NCBI RefSeq assembly: GCF_007097395.1
Contig: NZ_VKDC01000037.1
Location: forward strand, 1 to 58,246
DNA length: 58,246 bases
Direction of reading: 5' to 3'
Origin: Fulvivirga sp. M361
GTDB taxonomy: Bacteria; Bacteroidota; Bacteroidia; Cytophagales; Cyclobacteriaceae
Shown here: piece after piece, positions 41,828 to 50,351 of the stretch
How the letters are laid out: each line of letters begins with the position of its first letter
How positions within the stretch are numbered: the first letter of the stretch is position 1
The notes under the pieces: generated by a model
Database searches by the model: none
What the model was told of the DNA's origin: nothing
Seen by the model: only the letters and a program-made list of their open reading frames with translations
Translations under genes and position numbers: made by a program

Positions 41828-44800
41828 TTAAGTGAGTGGTCTTTCGCTCTTTGGTAAAACACCGTATTGTTCTTTGTAGCACTTGGAAAAATAGGATGGT
41901 GAAGAAAACCCAACCTTATAGCTGATCTCATTTATATTATAATCCCCATCTTGAATTAGTAGTTTTTTAGCCTGTTCCAACCGTATTCGCCTGATAAATT
42001 CATTCACATTTAATCCGGTAAGGGCCTTTACTTTTCGATACAATTGACTCCTGCTAAGTGCCACTTCCTCAGCGATACTTTCCACACTAAGTTGTGAGTC
42101 ACTAATATGATTCTGTATGAATAAAAGTATTTTTTGCATAAAATCCCGATCTACCATAGTAGTATCAGGGGTACTATTCAGATCGCTTATGCTGTTGAGG
42201 TATTTTTCAAAAAGTACTTGCCTGCTTTTCAGCAGTTGTTTTATCTGTGCTTTCAACAGTACCATGTCAAAAGGCTTGGTAATATAGGCATCAGCTCCTT
42301 TATCCACTCCTGAGATGTGATCCTCAGGGGTACTTTTAGCAGTGAGCATAATTAATGGGATATGACTTGTTTTAATATCTGCTTTAATCTTTTCACAAAA
42401 TTCAAAACCATCCATTTCAGGCATCATTACATCCGTAATAATTACATCAGGTAAATGATGCAGCGCCATCTCAAGTCCCTCTTGCCCATTTTTGGCCATT
42501 TCAACTTGATAATGTTCTTTAAGTTCATTCTTTACAAATCTTCTTAGCTCCACATTATCATCCACCAAAAGCACAGTACTTTTTTTTCTACCATCTATCA
42601 CAGAAGCTTCTTCTAATGACGCATCTTCTGATGGTTTATCGGGCACCAAAAATTCTTTTCTTCCCGGATACTCACCCTTAACGATATCTTCTTCATTGAA
42701 GTGGTCTTTCCCAAGTGGAAAGTACAGATGAAAAGTGGTCCCTTTCCCTTCCTGACTTTCTACCTCCACCTTTCCTTTATGTAGTTCAATAAAACTTTTT
42801 ACCACCTCCAGACCAATTCCCGTACCACTGAAATACCATTGGTTCATTGGTTCGACCTGGTAAAATCGCTCGAATATTTTTTCTAAATGATCTGATGCCA
42901 ATCCCGGTCCGGTATCCGAGACAGACAGTTTGAGTGCTTCTATCTCTTCATGATCGACCAGAGGTAATAATTTACTGACTTCAGAGAGGTTAATAGTTAT
43001 AAATCCCTTTTCAGGTGTTACTTTAAAAGCATTGGAAAGCAGATTAAATAGCATTTTTTCCACTAAGCCTGAATCTACCCAAGCCGAATAATTTTCCACA
43101 TCTCCATGTACCATTAATTCGATTTCATTATTCTCTGCCTCTTCCTGAAAATATTTAGCTATCTCTTTGGTAAAACTTAGCAAATTGATCTTATGAACAT
43201 GGATCTTAAGTTTATTCGAATTTAGTTTTCGGAAATCCATCAACTCATTCACCAAACGTTCAAGCCTTCTGGCGTTTCGTTGTACTGTATTTAGCTGCCT
43301 GTTAGCCGTAATCGGGAGATCTTTCATAGTTATTAACTCCGCCAGTGGGTTCAATATCAGTGTTAACGGCGTCCTGAACTCATGAGAAATGTTGGTAAAA
43401 AATTGAAGTTTTCTTTTTGTAAGCGCTTCGTCCTGCTTGCGTCTCTCCCGCTCGTTCAGCACTTCCTGACGCTCACGAACACGCATCCTTAGTATGGTAT
43501 ACAATGTATATAATCCACTGAGGAATAAAATAATATAGACCACCAATGCCCATTTGCTTTTATACCAGGCCGGAAGGATCTTTATTTTGAGCGTTGCATG
43601 TTTTTCAGACCATTTTCCATCATTTTTAGCCGCTTTTAGCCTGAATACGTATGATCCATCTTTTAATGAAGTGTATGTAGCACTTCGTTGGTCACCTACA
43701 TAGTTCCAGTCTGATTCAAGCCCTTCTAAATAGTATGCAAATTGTATTTGCTCAGGGCGTGTAAAATTTATTCCTGTATATTCAATGGTGAAGACAGATT
43801 GATAAGCATCTAACACGATCTGATCCGTTGCTGAAAATGCTTTAGTCAGAGGGGATTCCGGCTCTCCGGGCTTTACCTCTTTATTGAATATCTTAAGCTT
43901 ATCTAAGTAAGCGTTTATCTGAGTAGAGTCAATCCTGGGCTCATCATATTTGATTTTGTTTATTCCTTCCAGGCTCCCAAAAAGAAGTACGTTATCAGGC
44001 AAACTAAGAATCGCATTATAGTTAAAGTTATTGCTCGTAAGCTCGTCTTTCTCGGTGTAATGCACCACTCTGCCTTCTTCTTCATTCAGCTTTGCTATCC
44101 CCGATTTTCCGGTAACCCATAGGTTGTTTTGATTATCTTTAGCGATGGCGCAGATAGTGTTCAGGCCCAAACTTAAAACCTGGTTATGCCATACCAGTGA
44201 GTCTGTAACCTGATGATAGCTAAATAATCCTGCCCCATCAGTACCGATCCATATCTTTTTATTTTCATCCTCATAAAGAGAAAGGATATGATTGGAATTA
44301 GGGTGTAGGTCTTTATGCGAGAATTTCGTTTTAAAATTTTGAATAAGAGTATCTTTTCCTACAATAACCATCTCATAAAGACCTAAGGTAGATCCAATCC
44401 AAATGTCTCCGTCTTGGTCTATCAGAACATCACGTATGTCCTCTTTATCTATCCATTCTCTTTTTATCCCTTCGCTTAAAACCTGTTCTATTTTGTTTTC
44501 TTTTAAAATATACTTATGAATTCCTGCTCCAAAAGTACCCATCCAAATATTCCCCTCTTTATCTTCTGTAAGATCCAGAATTCGATTGGATCTTAAACCA
44601 GAATTATCTGTATTAAAGTTTTGAAATTTTCGTTCTCCTTCAGGCAGGAAAAAAATGCCTCCTTCCCATGTACCTACCCACAGATTCCGATCTTTATCCA
44701 GCAGCATAGTTTGAACAGAAATGTTTGTTAATCCCCTGTAGCCATTTTTTGGTGTCAGATGGACAAATTGATTCTCATTGATCATGTATTTATCCACACC

Positions 44801-45931
44801 CCCTCCATCCATACCAATCCAGACAATACTATCCCCATCCTGAATCAGACTATTAACAGAATTCGCTTTTAATGAATTGTATTTATAGATATCGTGTTGG
44901 ATATGTTCAAACTTACTAAAGTCAGGGGCATACAAGCCCATTCCTTTATTATAATACCCAAGCCACAATCTGCCATCTTCATCTACTTCAATCGCCCAGA
45001 TCGAATTGGTTTCTACCGACTTCTTATCGTATGGATCTTCAATGAATTTTGAGACCTGGTTTTTCTCCATATCCCATACGAGCAAACCATCGTTTTCGGT
45101 GGCACAAAGAACCTTGCTATCTGAATAGCGATCTATGTCCATTATCCGTTTGTTCGTAATCGGAAAATGCTTTACCTCGGGATTGAATGTATGATAACCT
45201 TCAATGGATATCAAACCCTGGTCTTCCGTACCTACCCAAACGGTACCTTCGATCACAAAAATGGACTGGATAGGGCCCTGAAGTAATCGATTTTCCAATG
45301 CAATCTTAGGGGTTTCAAGTAGTTCATTGGTTTCAGAAAAAATCCGTAAACCTACATTAGTAGCCACAAACAGGTTATCAAATCGATCCCTGGCTATGTC
45401 GCTTACATTAATGTTTTGGTAGTGTGGCGTGGCGTTAATATAATTGCCTTCCGTATTCGAGCTATCTAACCGAATGATACCATTTCCACTACTACCTAAA
45501 TAGATGTTACCGGAATCATCCGCCAGAATTGAAAAGATTGACAAAAACTCCTGCGTCGGATTCTGATCATATTTAATCTTAATTCGTTGAAATTTCCTGG
45601 TTACCGGGTCGTATCGGCAGAGGCCTTTGTCGGTACCAATCCATATCCTTCCTTTGTGATCTTCTTCAAGAGAAATGATAAAATTGCTATTCACAGAACT
45701 GCTGTCATACCAATCGAATGTGTAAGGCTCATAGTTCATACCATCAAACCGATATAGCCCGGCACCAAAGGTCCCAATCCACAAGAACCCTTTATTATCG
45801 ATCAGAAAATCATTTACCGGTCGGTTAGGAAATTCTTCTTCAAAAGATTGAAATGAAAAATCCTGCGCTGCCGATTGGAAGGTAACTAACCAAACACTGC
45901 ATATACTAATTCGTATTAACCAACCACTCAT
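41828..45931 (-). CDS. Hybrid two-component system regulator (HTCS) of the PUL
   Basis: A 1367-residue one-protein phosphorelay. Signal peptide about 1-22, then two seven-bladed propellers of Reg_prop repeats (e.g. DNKGFLWIGTFGAGLYRFDG), a Y_Y_Y domain (about 715-785), one membrane helix (about 794-814), HisKA with H-box FTNISHEFRTPL (about 849), HATPase_c (SDTGPGLASD, GTGIGLEVVKSF), a receiver domain (VLLVDDN about 1120, phosphoacceptor Asp in DVIITDVMMPEMDG about 1167) and an AraC-type DNA-binding domain (about 1260-1365, VGFSSPSYFSKCYKEQYG). The periplasmic sensor usually binds an oligosaccharide released from the PUL substrate. It sits immediately upstream of the PUL on the same strand, so it most likely activates that operon. 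Confidence 0.96.
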   Translation of the reverse strand: MSGWLIRISICSVWLVTFQSAAQDFSFQSFEEEFPNRPVNDFLIDNKGFLWIGTFGAGLYRFDGMNYEPYTFDWYDSSSVNSNFIISLEEDHKGRIWIGTDKGLCRYDPVTRKFQRIKIKYDQNPTQEFLSIFSILADDSGNIYLGSSGNGIIRLDSSNTEGNYINATPHYQNINVSDIARDRFDNLFVATNVGLRIFSETNELLETPKIALENRLLQGPIQSIFVIEGTVWVGTEDQGLISIEGYHTFNPEVKHFPITNKRIMDIDRYSDSKVLCATENDGLLVWDMEKNQVSKFIEDPYDKKSVETNSIWAIEVDEDGRLWLGYYNKGMGLYAPDFSKFEHIQHDIYKYNSLKANSVNSLIQDGDSIVWIGMDGGGVDKYMINENQFVHLTPKNGYRGLTNISVQTMLLDKDRNLWVGTWEGGIFFLPEGERKFQNFNTDNSGLRSNRILDLTEDKEGNIWMGTFGAGIHKYILKENKIEQVLSEGIKREWIDKEDIRDVLIDQDGDIWIGSTLGLYEMVIVGKDTLIQNFKTKFSHKDLHPNSNHILSLYEDENKKIWIGTDGAGLFSYHQVTDSLVWHNQVLSLGLNTICAIAKDNQNNLWVTGKSGIAKLNEEEGRVVHYTEKDELTSNNFNYNAILSLPDNVLLFGSLEGINKIKYDEPRIDSTQINAYLDKLKIFNKEVKPGEPESPLTKAFSATDQIVLDAYQSVFTIEYTGINFTRPEQIQFAYYLEGLESDWNYVGDQRSATYTSLKDGSYVFRLKAAKNDGKWSEKHATLKIKILPAWYKSKWALVVYIILFLSGLYTLYTILRMRVRERQEVLNERERRKQDEALTKRKLQFFTNISHEFRTPLTLILNPLAELITMKDLPITANRQLNTVQRNARRLERLVNELMDFRKLNSNKLKIHVHKINLLSFTKEIAKYFQEEAENNEIELMVHGDVENYSAWVDSGLVEKMLFNLLSNAFKVTPEKGFITINLSEVSKLLPLVDHEEIEALKLSVSDTGPGLASDHLEKIFERFYQVEPMNQWYFSGTGIGLEVVKSFIELHKGKVEVESQEGKGTTFHLYFPLGKDHFNEEDIVKGEYPGRKEFLVPDKPSEDASLEEASVIDGRKKSTVLLVDDNVELRRFVKNELKEHYQVEMAKNGQEGLEMALHHLPDVIITDVMMPEMDGFEFCEKIKADIKTSHIPLIMLTAKSTPEDHISGVDKGADAYITKPFDMVLLKAQIKQLLKSRQVLFEKYLNSISDLNSTPDTTMVDRDFMQKILLFIQNHISDSQLSVESIAEEVALSRSQLYRKVKALTGLNVNEFIRRIRLEQAKKLLIQDGDYNINEISYKVGFSSPSYFSKCYKEQYGVLPKSERPLT

Positions 45932-45959
45932 TTAAAGCCCATTAGATGGTACTACCAGT

Positions 45960-45967
45960 CAAATATA
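45960..45967 (-). promoter_or_regulatory. Probable -7 promoter element (TATATTTG) of the HTCS gene
   Basis: Minus-strand TATATTTG matches TAnnTTTG exactly and lies 29 nt upstream of the HTCS ATG. No TTG -33 at the usual spacing. Confidence 0.5.
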
Positions 45968-46358
45968 AAGTATATATATTAGAGAGAAGATGGCAGCCTT
46001 AAGGCTTTTCATTGAAAATTGAAGCCAAAGAATTGCTTGGATAAATGAAAAATGTGGTGTTAATAGAAACAAAAGGATATTTACATTTTTGTAACTGTCT
46101 GATTTTCAGAACACAAAATCCCTACTTTACTACCTACCATAAAATTGTCCTCTCTTAAATTCAACCGGGCGGACGCGCTATACGGTTCTAGATCTTAGGA
46201 TCGCCAGGCTAGACCTACGAGTAGTTGAGGTTGGGTCATAATCCATCCCGGAAGGAGGCCTCATTAATAGTTGTCACACGGAAACCCGAACGATATCTAA
46301 GTGAGTTTAACCTCCGATATGAATTTTCATAAAAAATTATTCAAAGATCTCTTCTTTA
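45968..46358. other. Intergenic region with a GC-richer island
   Basis: No gene was recognised. Positions 46165-46310 are clearly richer in G and C than the AT-rich flanks and carry several short palindromic steps (TCTAGA-, GGATCGCC-, CTAGAC-like) but no long stem, no tRNA-like T-loop and no open frame beyond 28 codons (minus strand ATG near 46267). It might be a relic of a transferred or RNA element. Confidence 0.3.
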
Positions 46359-47516
46359 TCAAAAAAAGGCTTTTTTACTTCTGCCAACACGGTGCTTTAT
46401 CTCCTCATAAGCATCGTTAAGATGATAGAGCGTGGAAGGAATATCCTCTTCTTCCTTTAATAACCTGTGTATTGTATTGCCCAGATATTCCTGAAACACA
46501 GGCCAGTTTAAGAAACGGGGTCGGACATAGGCATGATCGAGACTATTTCTTGTATTGATAAAAAAGTCAGAGGTTAAGCTATTGGCCAGAGGATCTTCCC
46601 ATGCTTTGATGTTTCCGGGTTGTCCCTGCGCCTGTGTATAGATGCCTTTCTGAACATGTTTACTACAGATCCAGGAAGCAAAATCAGCAGCCTCTTGTTT
46701 ATTTTTACAGGTTGAAGATACCGCAATCCCTGCCCCACCTAATACCGACGTAATTCCCGGGGCATTTGAATAAACCAAACTATTTTTACGGAAACCCTCA
46801 CGAGAATAATTGGTATAATTGAACGCTAAAGGAGTGTATACTATCTCATCATGTTCAGCCATATGATCATACAATTGGATAGGATTCCAATTCAGGCTTT
46901 CAGCATAGAATTCCTCACGCATTCTTCGCATTAATTCCAGCACTTCCGTACCTGTTTTCAAATTCACTAATTCGGAAGCATCGCGGATTGGTGCGCCAAA
47001 CTGGGCGGTTAATGAAAGAAAGGTGCAAAGGCAATCTGTAGGGCATAACGCCATACCTACGAACTTGTTTTTTCGTTTTAGTCTGTCCGCCAGATCGAAA
47101 ACATCCTGCCAACCGGTTGGAACCGGTACATCCATCAGGTCAGGCCTGTAACATGCACTTTGGAAAGCTGCATCAATCGGTAATGCCCACTGGTGGCCTT
47201 GATAATGATAGCTTTCAAAACTTGGCCCGGCAGACTGAAGTTGTAAATGAGTAAAAGTATGTGGGTCTACGTATTCCTCCAGTGCCAGAACACACCTTGA
47301 TTGAGCGGCAACCCCGGAGTGGGGGTGATCGTTGATCAATAGATCAAATTTTCGAGCCAAATCTACCAGGGACTGATCTCCAAAGTCTTTTAAAGAGCGT
47401 ATCTCCCAGTTTACTTTGATTCCCGTAATCTCATAATATTTATTTGATGAGGCCACCAGCGGTTCATATCCCCGGGGATGGTCCCATGTGATCCCTTTCA
47501 GGGTTATATCATTCAT
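46359..47516 (-). CDS. Solute-binding-protein fold without signal peptide, in CoA/SDR gene cluster
   Basis: A 385-residue protein with the fold pattern of ABC-transporter family 1 solute-binding proteins (WQDVFDLADRLKRKNKFVGMA, VSSTCKNKQEAADFASWICS, PTGW-type hinge, QGQPGN). It starts with MNDITLKGITWDHPRGYEPL: no signal peptide, no lipobox and no hydrophobic segment, so it is predicted cytosolic. No ABC permease or ATPase is encoded in the window near it. The opening TWDHPRGYEPLVA and LLINDHPHSG stretches look conserved; from memory similar signal-less proteins occur beside CoA-transferases in other phyla. ATG overlaps the upstream enoyl-CoA hydratase stop by 4 nt. Possible role: intracellular ligand carrier or enzyme; unknown. 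Confidence 0.8.
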   Translation of the reverse strand: MNDITLKGITWDHPRGYEPLVASSNKYYEITGIKVNWEIRSLKDFGDQSLVDLARKFDLLINDHPHSGVAAQSRCVLALEEYVDPHTFTHLQLQSAGPSFESYHYQGHQWALPIDAAFQSACYRPDLMDVPVPTGWQDVFDLADRLKRKNKFVGMALCPTDCLCTFLSLTAQFGAPIRDASELVNLKTGTEVLELMRRMREEFYAESLNWNPIQLYDHMAEHDEIVYTPLAFNYTNYSREGFRKNSLVYSNAPGITSVLGGAGIAVSSTCKNKQEAADFASWICSKHVQKGIYTQAQGQPGNIKAWEDPLANSLTSDFFINTRNSLDHAYVRPRFLNWPVFQEYLGNTIHRLLKEEEDIPSTLYHLNDAYEEIKHRVGRSKKAFF

Positions 47517-48292
47517 GTTTTCTTCTTCAGGCTGTTTTGATAGAATTCCTGCACTTTGGTCTGCCCTTCCCTGGATTGGTAAAAACGGCTAAGTGAGGCA
47601 TTTTCAATACATAAGGCGGACAAGTCTACGCCTCCCACTCCTAGTTGGGTGAGTTGTTTTATCACTTCCAGTCTATCTGCCGGCTTACCCGTCAATTCTC
47701 TGACAAACTCTTTTGTCTTACTTTCAAATTCCTCCTTTGAATAGATATGATTAATTATCCCATGTTCATACATTTCCTCAGCCGTTACCGTGCGGCCTGT
47801 CATGATGAGTTCATTCGTAATATTGGTTCCTAGTTTTTTAGCTAGCCGTTGTGTACCGCCACCTCCGGGAATCAGGTTTAAATTGATCTCCGGCAGCCCC
47901 ATTTTAGCATATTGTCGTGCCAGGATCATATCGCATGATAAAGCTATTTCAAAGCCCCCGCCGAACGCATAACCGTTGATCGCAGCGATTATAGGTTTTG
48001 TATTTCCTTCTATAGCAGCATATAATGAACGTCCTTTAGTCTGAAAGGCTTCAAATTGCTCTTTCGTTTGTTGAGCATACTCCTTAATATCCGCACCGGC
48101 CATAAAAGCCTTCCCGTTACCTGTAATCACACACACTGCCACATCTTCACTAGCTGCAACGTTCACGAGTCCCAATGCCTGGATAATCTCATGCATCATT
48201 TGACGATTCATGGCGTTAAGCTGGTCAGGACGATTGAATTTAATCAGCCCTACCCTATCTGCTACAACGTATTCAATAAATTCAAATTCCAT
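47513..48292 (-). CDS. Enoyl-CoA hydratase/isomerase (crotonase superfamily)
   Basis: A 259-residue cytosolic crotonase. The oxyanion-hole motif AFMAGADIKEY (62-72) and YAFGGGFEIALSCD (108-121) are present, and both catalytic glutamates are where rat mitochondrial hydratase has Glu144 and Glu164, here Glu115 (GGGFE) and Glu135 (MGLPE), exactly 20 residues apart. This predicts true hydration of an enoyl-CoA double bond or its reverse. The stop overlaps the start of the solute-binding-like gene by 4 nt and the CoA-transferase lies 16 nt upstream, so these three are one translation-coupled set. The substrate is unknown; no beta-oxidation genes are near. Confidence 0.93.
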   Translation of the reverse strand: MEFEFIEYVVADRVGLIKFNRPDQLNAMNRQMMHEIIQALGLVNVAASEDVAVCVITGNGKAFMAGADIKEYAQQTKEQFEAFQTKGRSLYAAIEGNTKPIIAAINGYAFGGGFEIALSCDMILARQYAKMGLPEINLNLIPGGGGTQRLAKKLGTNITNELIMTGRTVTAEEMYEHGIINHIYSKEEFESKTKEFVRELTGKPADRLEVIKQLTQLGVGGVDLSALCIENASLSRFYQSREGQTKVQEFYQNSLKKKT

Positions 48293-48308
48293 ATTTTTCT
48301 ATGCCTGA

Positions 48309-49523
48309 TTATTCGCGTTTGGTCGCTTTCTCAACACTCATCACATTACTATCAATAAATGATTTGATCTCTTCCCTGGTATAGCCCAGTTCTTCCAGAA
48401 TTTCAGGACCATGTTCACCGGTCATGGGTGAAGGCCTGCGAATGCTCCCCGGTGTTTCACTCATGGTGAACGGGACGTTTGTTACCTTCAGCTTACCTGC
48501 TTTTGGGTGTTCTATTTCTACAAATGTGTTGTTGAAGCGGACCTGTGGATCTTTTTCCACCTCACCTTGCGCATTCACTTTTGCCACCCACAGGTCCAGC
48601 TCCAGCATGATGTCCAACCATTCTTTTGTTGTTTTTGTCACTGTTATAGCCTCTATAATACCGTGAATTTTATCCCGATCATCAAAGAGAACCTGGGGGT
48701 CATTGTATTGCATCAGTGTTTCATCTCCCAATGCTTCAACCAATTTAGGCCACGGGCTCATCGCAATGGTCAGGAACCCGTCTTTGGTTTCATACATACC
48801 GAACGGGGCTCCATTTCCCGGATGACCAATTTTTGACTCTGGCCTCTGAAAGGACGTACCTAAATTTTGAATTGTAAAATAATCCTGCATCTGAAAAGCA
48901 ATGGCAGAAGACAACAGGTTAGTTTTAATCAGTTGGCCTTTACCTGTTTTCTCACGATAATATAGTGCCGCAAGAATAGCGTATACTGAGTTTAATGCAT
49001 TTACCTGATCGCATAGGGCAGTACCAATGGCAACAGGCCCGTCTGATTTTTTACCGCTGGTCATGATAGCCCCGCTCACACTTTGTACCAACAGGTCCTG
49101 GCCCGGACGGGTAAGATAAGGTCCGTCATCTCCCCAGCCACTGGCAGAACAATAAATAATGGATGGATTGATCTTCCTGATGTCTTCATAGCCATAGCCT
49201 AATCGGTCCACCACTCCGGGTCGGAAATTTTCCAAGACGATATCCGCTTCTTCTGCCAGCTTATAGATGATCTCTTTGCCTTTGTCCGATTTCATATCAA
49301 CGGCAAGTGAACGCTTGTTACGGTTCCATGCCATAAAACAAGGGGACTCATCGCCTGCAATCCATTCATTAAAAAAAGTCATTTGCCGATAGATATCACC
49401 CGTGCCATTCCGCTCGACTTTGATCACATCAGCTCCCATATCTCCTAACATTTGAGTGGCATAAGGTCCTTGTAATAGTTGAGAAAAATCTAATACCTTG
49501 ATGCCTTCCAGCGCATATTTCAT
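48309..49523 (-). CDS. CaiB/BaiF (class III) CoA-transferase
   Basis: A 404-residue enzyme with the family pattern of interlocked dimers: N-terminal LEGIKVLDFSQLLQGPYATQ, DVIKVERNGTGD, RNKRSLAVD, and the catalytic Asp in RPGQDLLVQSVSG (Asp143, equivalent to Asp169 of formyl-CoA transferase), then GHPGNGAPFG and the C-terminal PGSIRRPSPMTGEH. It moves CoA from one acyl-CoA to a free carboxylic acid. Located between a short-chain dehydrogenase and an enoyl-CoA hydratase, it probably activates an acid formed by the dehydrogenase so that it can be hydrated or dehydrated as a CoA thioester. Acid and donor are not known. Confidence 0.94.
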   Translation of the reverse strand: MKYALEGIKVLDFSQLLQGPYATQMLGDMGADVIKVERNGTGDIYRQMTFFNEWIAGDESPCFMAWNRNKRSLAVDMKSDKGKEIIYKLAEEADIVLENFRPGVVDRLGYGYEDIRKINPSIIYCSASGWGDDGPYLTRPGQDLLVQSVSGAIMTSGKKSDGPVAIGTALCDQVNALNSVYAILAALYYREKTGKGQLIKTNLLSSAIAFQMQDYFTIQNLGTSFQRPESKIGHPGNGAPFGMYETKDGFLTIAMSPWPKLVEALGDETLMQYNDPQVLFDDRDKIHGIIEAITVTKTTKEWLDIMLELDLWVAKVNAQGEVEKDPQVRFNNTFVEIEHPKAGKLKVTNVPFTMSETPGSIRRPSPMTGEHGPEILEELGYTREEIKSFIDSNVMSVEKATKRE

Positions 49524-49573
49524 TCTACTAATTCATTTTAAATGTTACCGCATAAAGCTCACGCTTTTCTATT

Positions 49574-50350
49574 TCAATTTTCTATGTATCTGGGTAAAGC
49601 AGACAGTCCTCCATCTACTTTGATATCTTCACCTGTAATGAACCTAGACTCGTCAGAGGCCAGAAAAACAGCGGTCTGCGCCACCTCTTCGGTAGTGCCC
49701 AACCTTAGCATAGCTGCTTGATCAATACTGGCTTTCAAAAAACTTTCTCCTTCCTCTTTTTGCCTTCTTTCATTCATAGGAGTATTGATCGCTCCCGGAG
49801 AAATGGTATTGAAGCGTACGTTTTGATTGCCAAACTGCCCCGCTAACTGGACTGTCATCGCATTTATACCTCCCTTCGCCGCGGCATAGGCTGTCCAGTC
49901 ATTCCAGCTTCGTGATGCCTGTAACGATGACAAGGATATTATACTTCCCGATCGTTTTTTAAGCATGTGGGGTAACACTGTCTTTATCCCTATGAATACA
50001 CCTTTAAGGTTTACGTTCATCAATGTATCCCAATCTTCTTCCGGCATTTCAACAATATTTCCTTGCACGGCAATAGCAGCATTATTGACTAACACATCAA
50101 TTTGTTTGAAACTATTCATAACAGCTTTCACTACATTTTCCATTTGAGAGCTATTATCCACCGAACATTCAAACGGGATCGTCTCACCCCCTTTTTTATT
50201 GATCAAAGAAGACTCAGTCTCACATTTTGATAGATTTATGTCGCACATAGCCACTTTGCAACCTTCTAATGCAAACATCTGACTAATAGCAAGTCCGATA
50301 CCCTCAGCGGCACCGGTAACAACAGCAATTTTATCTTTTAGCCGTCTCAT
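49574..50350 (-). CDS. Short-chain dehydrogenase/reductase (SDR)
   Basis: A 258-residue classical SDR: cofactor loop TGAAEGIG (12-19), NNAA, catalytic Ser in ISLSSLQAS and YAAAK (about residues 150-154), then SPGAINTPMNE. CDINLS after the second strand, with an acidic residue, favours NAD over NADP. I start at the ATG at 50350 (MRRLKDKIAVVTG); a longer frame begins at TTG and only adds 11 unrelated residues inside the upstream gene. It starts 1 nt after the sugar-porter stop codon. It likely oxidises the imported sugar or sugar alcohol; substrate class is inference. Confidence 0.93.
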   Translation of the reverse strand: MRRLKDKIAVVTGAAEGIGLAISQMFALEGCKVAMCDINLSKCETESSLINKKGGETIPFECSVDNSSQMENVVKAVMNSFKQIDVLVNNAAIAVQGNIVEMPEEDWDTLMNVNLKGVFIGIKTVLPHMLKKRSGSIISLSSLQASRSWNDWTAYAAAKGGINAMTVQLAGQFGNQNVRFNTISPGAINTPMNERRQKEEGESFLKASIDQAAMLRLGTTEEVAQTAVFLASDESRFITGEDIKVDGGLSALPRYIEN

Positions 50351-50351
50351 A

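Noticed and set aside
41694-41882. 62-codon minus-strand frame overlapping the HTCS stop
   Set aside because: Overlaps the coding end of the HTCS gene in another frame and has no recognisable sequence pattern.
46165-46310. GC-rich stretch examined as a possible tRNA or group of repeats
   Set aside because: GGTTCTAGATC lacks the conserved GTTCRANNC T-loop, and no acceptor or anticodon stem could be paired.
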